From contig JAGXAB010000070.1 of the NCBI GenBank assembly GCA_018971775.1, forward strand, positions 1 through 33,078: a stretch of DNA of 33,078 bases, in the 5' to 3' direction. The stretch's first letter is position 1. Every line of letters starts with the position of its first letter. The position numbers and the translations under genes were made by a program. The stretch comes from Cyanobacteria bacterium REEB67 (GTDB lineage Bacteria > Cyanobacteriota > Vampirovibrionia > Obscuribacterales > Obscuribacteraceae). Shown here one piece after another: positions 1 to 9,190 of the stretch. Under the pieces are notes generated by a model, which was not told the origin of the DNA, did not search any database, and saw only the letters and a program-made list of their open reading frames with translations.

Positions 1-1466
1 GTAGTTTTAAATTTGTGATTAGTGAGCAGGTTGTGTCCATCCGGTGTTGCCGGAGCACTAGTTTGAAGTTCGGCTTTAGCGTCTGCCCGGGCTTCGATTT
101 TGGATTGCTCAGCGTTTCTTTCGACCCTGGCTACGACGTCCGCATTTAGTGATTTGGCGCTCGTGCCGTCCTTGTTTGGAAGATTGGGCAGCCCACTCGG
201 GGGAGGAGAGGCGACTGTAGGTTTGGGCAGGGAACGTGGTGTGAGCATTCCCGGCGACACCGGGGCCGAATTGATTCGGGCCGCGTTGGGCGGCAGTTCT
301 GAAGGGACCGGCGCTGAAGCTGCGCCAGAAGCATTTGGCGAAGCATTTTGCGAAGAATTCGGGGAAGAAGGTGGAGCCGAGGCGGGGGGAATTTTCGGCG
401 TGGTGGGCGCAGCAGCAGGGCGTACGGGCGTGCTGGGCGGAAGTGCCGAAAATGTCGCCGAGGGCTTGGGAGGGGTGTATTTGGGCATGCTCATGCCAGT
501 CGGCGGTTTGATTTGCGAGCCGGGCGCACTACCGATGATCGGCACTTTTGTCTGCACCGGATTATTGACGCGCTGCTGCGGTAGTTTATGAAATCCGCTC
601 AAACTATTCTGGATGTTGCTTCTTTCTCGCCCGGACAGGGCCGAATAGGCCTCGCCCGATACGAGGCGATTTTCGTCATGGGTGAGTTGTTTTAAAAGAT
701 CATCGGCGGCACGTTTGTTGCCTGCCACTGCCAGGCGGACATTGTAATCGCCATCGGTGGCCAGCTTGCGCAGCGTCTCGGCGGGTGTGTGATGGTTGGA
801 GGCGACGGAGGCCCTGATTTCAGCGGATGGCTGCGTGGAAAGCCAGGTCAGAGTTGATGGAGACGTCGTCGGGCAGGCGGCCACTTGTTTGAACGATTCT
901 TCTGTAGCGTTGGTGCTGCGTCCGGGGCCAAGAGTATCACTGGTCTTGCTTGTCCAATCATCCAACGTTTTTAGATCATCGCCGGAAACCACATCTGCGA
1001 ATACTTTAATGCTCTCGGCAATATTGTCCTCGGCTCGCTCTTCTTCTATGCGCGACTGCGTGACGGCACGGTCGAATGAAATCGCATGGGCCGCTTCACG
1101 TTCCGCTCCGCTTTCGCCTAACGGATCATTGTTGCCATCGTCGTGGTGAATATTGTGACGATCGAAAACAGGCTGCTTCTGCCATTTGCTTTCCCGGGTC
1201 TGGCTCGGAGTGGCAAAATTGCCGTGCAAAAACTCCTGATGCCGCACCGGCATCTCCGCTTCGCTTTCGGCCTCTATCTTCGCCTCACTCGAATAATCTC
1301 TGCCCTGGTGCAGGGTTTCTTCCCCGCCGGGCTGCTGGCCTGGAGTATTCAGGAGCGCTTCTTCGGAGCCGTCCAATTGCGGCTGTCCGTCAGCACTTTC
1401 ATGCTGATCGCTCTGTTTGGCTACTTTCTTAAATAGCCTCAGGATGCTATCGCCAAAGGATGCCAT
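1..1466 (-). CDS. Disordered protein with LRV/HEAT-like repeats, 3' end outside window
   Basis: Reading the minus strand from an ATG at 1466 gives an uninterrupted frame of about 488 codons that runs off the left edge, so the C-terminus is missing. The first ~190 residues are charged and low in complexity. Residues ~195-280 hold about three units of ~26 residues of the type xTPxETLxxLAxDxxxxVRxAVAxN, which matches the leucine-rich-repeat-variant (LRV) helical repeat family. From ~300 the protein becomes Pro/Ser/Ala-rich and is probably disordered. There is no signal peptide. A purine-rich AGAGGG lies directly against the start, with another GAGGG about 12 bases upstream; an in-frame TAG just upstream excludes a longer N-terminus. 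LRV repeats usually bind proteins or nucleic acids, but the role here is unknown. Plus-strand ORFs over this region look like shadows. Confidence 0.8.
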   Translation of the reverse strand, partial: MASFGDSILRLFKKVAKQSDQHESADGQPQLDGSEEALLNTPGQQPGGEETLHQGRDYSSEAKIEAESEAEMPVRHQEFLHGNFATPSQTRESKWQKQPVFDRHNIHHDDGNNDPLGESGAEREAAHAISFDRAVTQSRIEEERAEDNIAESIKVFADVVSGDDLKTLDDWTSKTSDTLGPGRSTNATEESFKQVAACPTTSPSTLTWLSTQPSAEIRASVASNHHTPAETLRKLATDGDYNVRLAVAGNKRAADDLLKQLTHDENRLVSGEAYSALSGRERSNIQNSLSGFHKLPQQRVNNPVQTKVPIIGSAPGSQIKPPTGMSMPKYTPPKPSATFSALPPSTPVRPAAAPTTPKIPPASAPPSSPNSSQNASPNASGAASAPVPSELPPNAARINSAPVSPGMLTPRSLPKPTVASPPPSGLPNLPNKDGTSAKSLNADVVARVERNAEQSKIEARADAKAELQTSAPATPDGHNLLTNHKFKT

Positions 1467-1700
1467 CCCTCTATCTAACCCTCGAGCAATTCACCTAATA
1501 TTCACCCAGCGCTCATTTTTGGAACTCACTCGGGATTGCCCTATGAGCTCCGACGACCACACTCCCAGATCTATGGCCTACTACGATGCTAGCGTGACGA
1601 AGCCATGCAGGGGTATAGGACAGGCAGTATTTTTGTTGGGGTTAACCTATAGGGTGCTTGTGAATTTTCTGAATATTGCTGGATATTGCCCATATCGGCG
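1467..1700. other. Intergenic region upstream of the LRV-repeat gene
   Basis: This 234-base gap separates the stop of the methyltransferase/reductase gene from the start of the LRV-repeat gene, both on the minus strand. It should hold the promoter of the latter. I see no convincing consensus promoter, and only a weak 5-bp hairpin (GATAT/ATATC) just after the reductase stop. Confidence 0.4.
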
Positions 1701-3746
1701 TTAAACGCTTACTTTCTGATCGGCGTAGTTGCCCTTCAGTCTGCCGACAAGAGCCGCCATGTCGTCATAGCGACCAAAAGAAGGGACAAGATAGGTCCCC
1801 TGGCAGATGTCCGAAAGTTCTCCCAGCAATTTTTCCGAAAGGGCGAGGCCGCACTGTGCCCCTTCCTCGCCGGCTTCACGCATCGCTTCGCGGACGTCGG
1901 CCGGGATGGAAATGCCCGGCACTTCATTGTGCAGGTATTCGGCGTGCTTGGAGCTGTGCAGGGGCATGATGCCAATTAAAATAGGCACCGGACACTCGCC
2001 CAATTTTTCCAGAAAGTCAGTCAGATCGCTGGTTTGATATATAGGCTGAGTCATGATGAAATCGGCGCCGGCTTCCAGTTTTCGTTTGATGCGCTCGAGC
2101 TCGAGGCCTTGATTCTGGGCGGTTGGATTGAGCGCGCAGCCGATCGAAAGGGTGAGCGGACTGCCGATGGTATTGCCGGCGATATCTTGGCCGGCGTTTA
2201 GTTTGGCGATAATGTTGATCAAGCCGATCGAGTCGACGTCGTAAACGGCGGTGGCATGGGCGTAATTGCCCAGGGCTGGCGGGTCTCCGGTGAGGGCGAG
2301 GATATTGTGCAGACCAAGAGCCTGGCAGCCGAGGAGGTCGGCTTGCATACCCATCAGATTGCGGTCGCGCGTGGTGAAGTGGATGATTGTATCGACACCG
2401 ACATTTTGCGAGATCAGCTGGCAAGCCGAAAGTGATGACATACGCACGCGAGCCATCGGGCTGTCGCCGACATTGATGGCATCGGCTCCGGCATCGGCTA
2501 GTAAGCGCGCGGCCTGGATCAATTTTTTGACACCGGCTCCCTTGGGTGGGTCAAGCTCGACCGAGACGAAAAAATCCTTTGTCTTGCCGTTTTGTTTCTC
2601 GCTCTGTTTGATCGAGCGCAGGTGATCGGCGAGATTTTTATAGCGCGGCATGCGTTTTTCCGCTGCGCTCGCCTGACCGCTGTCTGAACCGGCTGCGCCA
2701 GCATCGCCGCGCGCCAGTGCGTTGCTTCTTACTACTATTGCCGGTGGTTCTGCCACTTCCGGTTTGTCGGAGTCGGCGTCGTATAAAATCGTGCTCTGTT
2801 TTTCCGTAGGTAAAGTGCCAAGTCCAAGCTCTTTTTGATAGCGTTCAACGCTCTCTTTCAAAGCGCGGATGTGATCCGGGGTGGTGCCGCAGCAACCACC
2901 GACGATTTTTGCGCCGGCGCGCAAATAGGGCTCGATGTAAGAAGCGCAGTAGTGGGGCTTGCTCATGAACACCGGGCGCCCGCCCGAGAGGCTCGGTTGT
3001 CCGGCGTTCGGCAGGCAGGAAAAAGTGAGTTTGCCCTCGGGTAATTGCATTTGCTTGACCGCTTCAGTGAGGCGCAGCAGGGAATCGAAGCTCGGACCCG
3101 GTCCGGCTCCACAATTTATACCGAGGACATCAGGCATCTCGTCGCCGAGTTCGTTCAACAATTTGACCGCATCTTCAGGTGTGGCACCGAGCAAGGTATG
3201 ACCTTCTACCGAAAAACTTAGTTGTGCCACCACTGGTAGTTTCGAAACTTTGCGGGCCGCTTTGATTGCAATGGCCGTCTCTTCGAGACTGGACATGGTT
3301 TCTATAAAAAATAAATCGACGCCGCCTGCTAGCAGCGCTTCCATCTGTTCACGGTAGGCGTAGTCGAGTTCGTCTTTGAGGGTTTCGCCGAGGGGCGGCA
3401 ACAGCTTACCGGTCGGACCGACCGAGCCGGCTACGAAGACCGGCTGACCGGCTATCTCGCGAGCGTTTCTGGCGATTTTCGCGGCCCAGACATTAACCTT
3501 CCAGACATCGCCTTCCAGGCCGTAATTGGCCAATTTGATGCGATTTCCCGAAAATGAATTCGTTTCTATAATCTCGGCGCCGGCGTTGATGTAGTCGACG
3601 TGAATCTGCTGCACTACGTCTTGTTTCGTCAGATTAAGGTGTTCAAAAGTTGCTTCGTGCGACGCTCCTCTTGAATACAAAAGAGTGCCCATGCCGCCAT
3701 CTGCCAGGATCGGACGACTTTTGAGAATTTCTAAAAATGACTGCAC
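1701..3746 (-). CDS. Bifunctional homocysteine S-methyltransferase / methylenetetrahydrofolate reductase
   Basis: The 681-residue protein joins two enzymes of methionine and one-carbon metabolism. Residues ~1-305 are a homocysteine S-methyltransferase domain with DGGMGT at 16-21 and the zinc ligands Cys212 (in GINCGAG) and Cys285-Cys286 (in GGCCGTTP). Residues ~310-385 are a low-complexity linker. Residues ~388-675 are the FAD-dependent MTHFR TIM barrel, with VSVELDPPKG near 395-403, TGDPP at ~486 and MTQPIY at ~565. The same fusion is known from YitJ-type proteins of Firmicutes and other bacteria. The MTHFR half makes 5-methyl-THF; the first half moves a methyl group to homocysteine, with a donor that is not certain for this family. 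The start is GTG, preceded by GGGGAAG. It is divergent from lepA across 149 bases. Confidence 0.95.
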   Translation of the reverse strand: MQSFLEILKSRPILADGGMGTLLYSRGASHEATFEHLNLTKQDVVQQIHVDYINAGAEIIETNSFSGNRIKLANYGLEGDVWKVNVWAAKIARNAREIAGQPVFVAGSVGPTGKLLPPLGETLKDELDYAYREQMEALLAGGVDLFFIETMSSLEETAIAIKAARKVSKLPVVAQLSFSVEGHTLLGATPEDAVKLLNELGDEMPDVLGINCGAGPGPSFDSLLRLTEAVKQMQLPEGKLTFSCLPNAGQPSLSGGRPVFMSKPHYCASYIEPYLRAGAKIVGGCCGTTPDHIRALKESVERYQKELGLGTLPTEKQSTILYDADSDKPEVAEPPAIVVRSNALARGDAGAAGSDSGQASAAEKRMPRYKNLADHLRSIKQSEKQNGKTKDFFVSVELDPPKGAGVKKLIQAARLLADAGADAINVGDSPMARVRMSSLSACQLISQNVGVDTIIHFTTRDRNLMGMQADLLGCQALGLHNILALTGDPPALGNYAHATAVYDVDSIGLINIIAKLNAGQDIAGNTIGSPLTLSIGCALNPTAQNQGLELERIKRKLEAGADFIMTQPIYQTSDLTDFLEKLGECPVPILIGIMPLHSSKHAEYLHNEVPGISIPADVREAMREAGEEGAQCGLALSEKLLGELSDICQGTYLVPSFGRYDDMAALVGRLKGNYADQKVSV

Positions 3747-3895
3747 GTGCTTCCCCGTTCAAGTTTGCTCTTATCTATAGACGCTCACCTGCTAATATAC
3801 CTTGATCTAGGGCTCACACCGGGCCACCTGCTCCCATCTCCCGGCTTTTGTGAAGATGATGCACCTTCGTCTACAGAGTTATTAAAGGCTTCTCA

Positions 3896-5710
3896 GTGAC
3901 CGACAAAAAAAATACCGACCCAAAACTAATCCGTAATTTTTCGATCATTGCCCACATCGACCACGGCAAATCAACCTTGGCCGACCGCTTGCTGGAAGTG
4001 ACCAATACTATCGCCAAGCGCGAAATGCAGGCGCAGGTGCTCGATAGTATGGATATTGAACGTGAGCGCGGTATCACAATCAAGGCCCAGGCGGCGCGTA
4101 TGGACTACATCGCGCTGGACGGCAAGACCTATGTCCTCAATCTGATCGACACTCCCGGTCACGTAGACTTCGGCTACGAAGTCTCCCGCTCGCTGGCCGC
4201 CTGCGAAGGTGCCCTCCTGGTCGTCGATGCCACCCAGGGGGTGGAGGCACAGACTCTCGCCAATGTGCACCTGGCCGTGGAAAACAATCTGGAAATCGTG
4301 CCGGTCATTAACAAAATCGACCTGCCCAGCGCCGAGCCTGAATTGATCCGTCAAGAAATCGAAGACGTCATCGGAATCGACGCCAGCGAAGCTGTTCTGG
4401 CCAGCGCTAAAAACAATATCGGCATTATCGAAACACTGGAAGCGATTGTTAAACTGGTGCCGCCTCCTGAAGACAACCACGACAAGCCTCTGCGCGCCTT
4501 GATTTTCGACAGTTATTATGATTCCTATCGCGGCATCATCGTCTATTTCCGCGTTAAAGACGGCGAGGTAAGAGTCGGCGACAAAATCCGCTTCATGGCT
4601 AACGACAAGGCTTTTGATGTGGTCGAACTCGGTGTGCTCCGGCCCCAGCAAGTGAAAGTAAATAAGCTCAGTTCGGGCGAAGTGGGCTATCTGGCCGCTG
4701 CCATCAAAGACGTCTCGACACTTGTCGGCGATACCATCACCAATGACGCAGCGCGGGCGACCGAGGCTCTGCCCGGTTATCGTCCAGCTAAGCCGATGGT
4801 TTACGCCGGTATTTATCCCGTCGACAACGATCAGTATCCCGACCTCCGTGAAGCTTTCGAAAAACTCAAGCTCAACGATTCGTCGCTTTTTTTCGAGCCT
4901 GAGACCTCCGATGCTCTTGGATTTGGCTTCCGTTGCGGCTTTCTCGGCTTGCTTCATATGGAAATTATTCAAGAGCGTCTCGAGCGCGAATACAATCTCA
5001 ATCTAATAACCACTTCGCCCTCGGTCGTCTATCGCGTTACCAAAACCGATGGCACGGTAATGATGGTCGAAAATCCAGCCCTTCTGCCGGAAGCCACCTA
5101 CCGCGAAAAGATCGAAGAACCCTTCGTTACCGCCCACATCCTTACTCCCAATGAATATACGGGCGCATTGATGGAGCTCTGTCAGGGGCGTCGCGGTATT
5201 TTCGTCGATATGAAATATCTCGATCCGCGGCGCGCCATGCTGCATTATGAGCTGCCTCTCGCCGAAATCATCACCGACTTTTTCGACCAGTTGAAGTCGC
5301 GCTCGCGTGGCTACGCTTCTCTCGATTATGCCTTCAAAGAATACAAAGAAGAGCGTCTCGTCAAGCTCGATATCTTGATCGGCGGCGACAAGGTCGACGC
5401 GCTCTCCTGCATCGTGCACCATGAACGGGCGCACAATTCCGGGCGCCTGCTCGCTGAAAAATTGAAAAAGCTCATCCCCCGTCAGATGTTCGAAGTGCCT
5501 ATCCAGGCTGCGATCGGTGGAAAGATCGTGGCCCGTGAAAATATCTCGGCTGTGCGTAAAAACGTACTGGCCAAGTGCTATGGCGGTGACATCAGTCGTA
5601 AGCGCAAATTGCTCGACAAGCAAAAAGAGGGCAAGAAACGCATGAAGTCCATCGGTCGCGTCGAAATTCCGCAGGAAGCTTTTATGGCTCTGCTCAAGCT
5701 AGAAGATTAG
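3896..5710 (+). CDS. lepA: Elongation factor 4 (LepA), ribosome back-translocating GTPase
   Basis: The 604-residue protein has the full length of the LepA/EF4 family. The GTPase domain shows G1 AHIDHGKST at 19-27, the switch region ERERGIT near 55-61, DTPGH at 85-89 and NKID at 139-142. The EF-G-like domains II, III and V follow, and the LepA-specific C-terminal domain ends in GRVEIPQEAFMALLKLED. LepA binds stalled or mis-translocated ribosomes and helps translation under ionic stress. The start is GTG; the Shine-Dalgarno sequence upstream is weak (AAAGG at a distance of ~7). The gene stands alone and is followed by a perfect inverted repeat. Confidence 0.98.
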   Translation: MTDKKNTDPKLIRNFSIIAHIDHGKSTLADRLLEVTNTIAKREMQAQVLDSMDIERERGITIKAQAARMDYIALDGKTYVLNLIDTPGHVDFGYEVSRSLAACEGALLVVDATQGVEAQTLANVHLAVENNLEIVPVINKIDLPSAEPELIRQEIEDVIGIDASEAVLASAKNNIGIIETLEAIVKLVPPPEDNHDKPLRALIFDSYYDSYRGIIVYFRVKDGEVRVGDKIRFMANDKAFDVVELGVLRPQQVKVNKLSSGEVGYLAAAIKDVSTLVGDTITNDAARATEALPGYRPAKPMVYAGIYPVDNDQYPDLREAFEKLKLNDSSLFFEPETSDALGFGFRCGFLGLLHMEIIQERLEREYNLNLITTSPSVVYRVTKTDGTVMMVENPALLPEATYREKIEEPFVTAHILTPNEYTGALMELCQGRRGIFVDMKYLDPRRAMLHYELPLAEIITDFFDQLKSRSRGYASLDYAFKEYKEERLVKLDILIGGDKVDALSCIVHHERAHNSGRLLAEKLKKLIPRQMFEVPIQAAIGGKIVARENISAVRKNVLAKCYGGDISRKRKLLDKQKEGKKRMKSIGRVEIPQEAFMALLKLED

Positions 5711-5713
5711 ATT

Positions 5714-5745
5714 CAGGGATCGACAATCGAATCGTTCGATCCCTG
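5714..5745 (+). terminator. Inverted repeat after lepA, probable transcript end
   Basis: CAGGGATCGA at 5714-5723 and TCGATCCCTG at 5736-5745 form a perfect 10-bp stem with a 12-base loop, starting 4 bases after the lepA stop codon. No T-tract follows, so it is not a classical intrinsic terminator; it may protect the 3' end or be a weak terminator. Confidence 0.5.
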
Positions 5746-6012
5746 CTCAAGCTCCTGGTCTCTATGGCCTGACATAATTTGGGACGCTTGCATAATCGCC
5801 CTGCGTTTCGATTGAGCGAGTAATCGTTACCCGTGTGCTATCTCCGTCTACCATCCTCAACCCCTGGTCGTCCATTGAATATACCCAGGCTGCCAGGCTG
5901 TTGTGAAAGCAGCGTGAGGATGATCGGGAAACACTGCCGGTGGCCCTGCGCGCTGATATACTTTTCTTCTCTAAGCGCTTGCTTAGCTCCGGTAAGAGGG
6001 GAATCGCGAGAA

Positions 6013-6918
6013 ATGTCACAAGAGCCAGATAAACGTATCGGTCAGGATGACCCGGAATATGAACGCGAGCAGGAAGCGGCCAGACGCAAATTGCTTCGCC
6101 AGACATGGATCGCGCGAAATAACCTTTATATAGAACTCTTCGGCAAGCCGAACTATGTTTCGCCGGCTTCTTATGCTGCTCCCTCGGGCGAGATGCCCGA
6201 CGCGATACCGGACGAGAATACTCAATCCTCAATGAGTGCACTGTCTGCAAGTGGACGCGCAGCTCTTGGCGAGGGCGGCGATCCCGGCGATCCGGATCCG
6301 AGCGAACAAAATCTGGCCGTGCTCGCCTATGGGCCCGACCCCTTGCGCCCATACTGGACTTATGTCACCGCCGGTGTTTCAAGCCCATGGGTGCAGTCGA
6401 CGCCGCAGGAAGTATCCGGTTTTGGATTGGAATTCATGATCAAAAGTCCGGTCGATCATCCTTTTGCGCCGCAGTTGCTACGCACTCTAGCGTTTTATAT
6501 ATTCAACCATGCCGGTGTAATCAGCCCCGGGGTGCGCATCGGCTTGAATGGTCCTGTCATTCCCGATTCCGATTCGCTGATTCGCAATGCCATCATCTGG
6601 TACGCCGATGAAGCTCCCGATTGCTGGTATCAGTTGCCTTCAGGTGGCTTCGGTATGTTCCTTGCCATCGGCATCACCGAAGCGGAAGCGAAATATGCGC
6701 AGTCGGTCGAGAAATACGGCACCTGGTGTGTCGAGCAGTTATTGCGCCGCAAGGGCATCGGCCAGGTGACCGATCCGTACAGGCGCTGCACTATGGATGA
6801 TGCTGACACACCCGAGATGTTGCAATCGATCAAACTCTTCGCAGATACTTTCCGTGAAAATGAAGAATCGATGGAGCTTGGCTCTGCTGCCCAGATTAGC
6901 TCGGATTTCAGTTTTTAG
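6013..6918 (+). CDS. Suppressor-of-fused (SUFU) domain protein
   Basis: The protein has 301 residues from the ATG at 6013, preceded by GAGGGG and a nearer GAG; the reading frame is open further upstream, but that part has no convincing start. Residues 1-90 are charged. Residues ~100-235 match the bacterial SUFU fold: DPLRPYWTYVTAGVSSPW, then GLEFMIKSP, then a helix (LLRTLAFYIFNHAG), then a region with GMFLAIGITEAEAKYA. Bacterial SUFU-domain proteins are known as immunity-type proteins in polymorphic toxin systems, but none of the neighbours is an obvious toxin, so its role here is open. No signal peptide or membrane segment is seen. It is convergent with the aspartate-semialdehyde dehydrogenase gene, with 8 bases between stops. 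Confidence 0.8.
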   Translation: MSQEPDKRIGQDDPEYEREQEAARRKLLRQTWIARNNLYIELFGKPNYVSPASYAAPSGEMPDAIPDENTQSSMSALSASGRAALGEGGDPGDPDPSEQNLAVLAYGPDPLRPYWTYVTAGVSSPWVQSTPQEVSGFGLEFMIKSPVDHPFAPQLLRTLAFYIFNHAGVISPGVRIGLNGPVIPDSDSLIRNAIIWYADEAPDCWYQLPSGGFGMFLAIGITEAEAKYAQSVEKYGTWCVEQLLRRKGIGQVTDPYRRCTMDDADTPEMLQSIKLFADTFRENEESMELGSAAQISSDFSF

Positions 6919-6926
6919 ATAAGGCC

Positions 6927-8078
6927 TCAGACAAGCGCGGCTTTAGCCTGGCTGTGCTGGATGACGTGACCGCGGGCGACTGCCAGTTCGGTGGCGAGAA
7001 CGGCTCCGCCGGCGGCGCCGAGCAAGGTGTTGTGGGCCAGAGCGGTGAAGCGCACCCAGTTATCGTCGCCGACATGAAGCTGTCCGATTGAAACGGCCAT
7101 GCCGCGATCGGTCATGACGTCGAGCTTTGGCTGCGGTCTGTCTACTTCCGACAGATAGTGGATTTGTTTTTGCGGCGCTGAAGGCAGACCCTTCACTCCT
7201 TCAAAATTTTCCCAGGCGGCCAGGATGGCTTCTTTGCTGATTGCTTTTTTGAAGCGCACATTGACGTAAGCTGTGTGACCATCGGCGACGGCAACGCGCA
7301 CGCACTTGGCGGTAATCTTCGGTGTCTGTGCGGGCTCGATCCCCTTGACTCCAACTTTCCCCCAGATTTTGAGCGGTTCGATTTCTGATTTTTGTTCTTC
7401 GCCGCCTATATAAGGTATGACGTTTTCGACCATTTCAGGCCAGGTGCCGAAGGTTTTTCCGGCGCCTGAGACGGCCTGTTCGCTGTGGACAAAAACTGTT
7501 TCCGCTTCGTATGCTTTAAGAGCTTCCAGGGCGATCACATAGCTTTGAATCGAGCAATTGCTCTTTACGATGACGGCACCACCGGATGTATAGCCTCTTT
7601 CCTGACGCTGAATGTCGAGTACGGAGAGATGATCGGCGTTGGCCACTGGTATCATCATCGGTACCAGTGCATCGGCGCGATTGGCCGAGTTGCAGGAGGT
7701 GACGAAAACTCCGGCGCGGGCAAGAGCGTCTTCCAGCTTGAGCACGGCCGCCTTATCCAGGCTGACTGCGCAAAAGACGATGTCGATGCCTTTAGTAACG
7801 GCTTCGATATCATCGGCATCGACGACCTGGATGCTGCCGATTGCTTCGGGCAAAGGGAAATCCATGAACCAGCGATCTTTGACCGATTGACAGTAGGGCA
7901 CACCGGCGCTGTTCTTGGAAGCGGCCAGACGTGTGACTTCAAACCAGGGATGGTCTTTGAGCATGCGCAAGAGCTGCTGACCTACCATGCCGGTCGCACC
8001 GACAATACCGACCTTGAGCTTTTCACCACGCAGGTGATAGCCGTCTTCTTTTTTCTCGATCGCTGCTGCTTGACTCAT
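6927..8078 (-). CDS. asd: Aspartate-semialdehyde dehydrogenase, archaeal/fungal-type
   Basis: The 383-residue enzyme reduces aspartyl phosphate to aspartate semialdehyde with NADPH, the branch point to lysine, diaminopimelate, threonine and methionine. Visible motifs are the nucleotide-binding GATGMVG at 27-33, the catalytic cysteine C175 in VKSNCSIQSY, PYIGGEEQKSEIE at ~222-234 for substrate binding, and RVAVADGH with His268. The active-site context SNCS and the PYIGGEEQK block resemble the archaeal/fungal subfamily rather than the E. coli type (GGNCT). The ATG start has a modest GCGAG upstream. No other lysine or threonine gene is nearby. Confidence 0.93.
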   Translation of the reverse strand: MSQAAAIEKKEDGYHLRGEKLKVGIVGATGMVGQQLLRMLKDHPWFEVTRLAASKNSAGVPYCQSVKDRWFMDFPLPEAIGSIQVVDADDIEAVTKGIDIVFCAVSLDKAAVLKLEDALARAGVFVTSCNSANRADALVPMMIPVANADHLSVLDIQRQERGYTSGGAVIVKSNCSIQSYVIALEALKAYEAETVFVHSEQAVSGAGKTFGTWPEMVENVIPYIGGEEQKSEIEPLKIWGKVGVKGIEPAQTPKITAKCVRVAVADGHTAYVNVRFKKAISKEAILAAWENFEGVKGLPSAPQKQIHYLSEVDRPQPKLDVMTDRGMAVSIGQLHVGDDNWVRFTALAHNTLLGAAGGAVLATELAVARGHVIQHSQAKAALV

Positions 8079-8159
8079 TTCTATTCTCGCTGAAAGTGCT
8101 CAGGATGCGAGTATATCAGCAGGTCAAGCGGCAGGGGCAGGCCTTGTGCCGATCTTTTC

Positions 8160-9104
8160 TCAAATCTTTGCTTTCGGCCTGTGAGCGTGCAAATATTCCC
8201 TGGCGCCGTCCGAAAGCAGGTCGCGATGCATGCGCAGTGGCTCGCGGAAAAAGGCATCTCCAATCGAAGCATCGAGTACATGCGTGCCGACCAGTTCCCG
8301 TGCCGCTTTTTCTTCGGCCGGACCTTCGCTGTAGACTATTTTTTGACCTTCTTCCTTGACGTCGAAAACTCTGGCGAAATACTGATAGCAGGAATGCTGG
8401 TCGCGCGGCATATGACCGCTCACGATCACAACCGTGATCTTTTTGAAGCGATCGTCTCCGAGTTTCTTGCGCCAGGTGCTTACTTTATCGTCCATGGCCT
8501 GAATCTGCAGGCCGACAGCCCGGGCGGCATTTTCCATGATCTCGGGCTTCAGTCGGCGACAAAAAGCGAGCAGGTCGGCGCTGCGGATATATCTTGTATC
8601 GATGGTGCGATCAATGAAAAGCAATGACTGATCGAGCAGGCGATATTGGCGATCGAGGGTGGCGCTGTCCAGCTCTAGAGCCGCCAGGCTGCGGCGCGCC
8701 GGTATGACCAGCTCTTTGATGCGGCCCAATTGTTTGAGCATGTTCTCATCGAGTGTTTTATCGCAATGTTCGTGCAGCAGGACAAAAAGTGCCAGAGGCA
8801 CATGGTCTACGACTTTGAGCTGGGTATATTTTGCCGGTAAAAAACTGGCTTCATCGCGGTAATTGCCGTCAATCAATACCATGTGATCCGAATAACAAAC
8901 AATGAGCGGTTCTGTTTCAGCGATGGCTTTTTCTCTGGCGGCGGCGTAAATATTACGAAATTCGCCATTCAAAGTGGAGAGCGCGTCACCGGGCGCTGCT
9001 GTCTCAGCCGGTCCCATCTGTGCCCGGGCGGCGCCGCAAGCTATCGTCAGGCTGGCGGCCAGGCTGAAACCGATTTTGCTAAACAGATTCGTTTTTGACT
9101 TCAC
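8160..9104 (-). CDS. Secreted protein of unknown function
   Basis: The 314-residue product begins with a clear Sec signal peptide: KSKTNLFSK, a hydrophobic stretch at ~11-24, and an ARA-Q cleavage context at ~27-30. The GTG start is supported by AGGAG 7-8 bases upstream. The mature part is mostly helical and soluble, with conserved-looking segments such as IVCYSDHMVLIDGNYRDEAS, VPLALFVLLHEHCD and VVIVSGHMPRDQHSCYQYF. I do not recognise the family. The His/Cys content could bind metal, but this is not shown. It lies 81 bases upstream of asd on the same strand and could be co-transcribed; it is divergent from the GNAT gene. Confidence 0.85.
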   Translation of the reverse strand: MKSKTNLFSKIGFSLAASLTIACGAARAQMGPAETAAPGDALSTLNGEFRNIYAAAREKAIAETEPLIVCYSDHMVLIDGNYRDEASFLPAKYTQLKVVDHVPLALFVLLHEHCDKTLDENMLKQLGRIKELVIPARRSLAALELDSATLDRQYRLLDQSLLFIDRTIDTRYIRSADLLAFCRRLKPEIMENAARAVGLQIQAMDDKVSTWRKKLGDDRFKKITVVIVSGHMPRDQHSCYQYFARVFDVKEEGQKIVYSEGPAEEKAARELVGTHVLDASIGDAFFREPLRMHRDLLSDGAREYLHAHRPKAKI

Positions 9105-9190
9105 TTGCTATCTCCTGCATGACTTTCGGGTAATCACCCTTCCTGGACCTATATAATAGACCAGACCCTCAGGCGGGTAAGCGAGGCCTT

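Noticed and set aside
100..1436. Several plus-strand ORFs of 60-160 codons at the left end.
   Set aside because: They overlap a continuous minus-strand frame with clear repeats; their composition is that of antisense shadows.
3971..4972. A 333-codon minus-strand ORF inside lepA.
   Set aside because: lepA on the plus strand is unmistakable; the ORF reflects codon bias of lepA.
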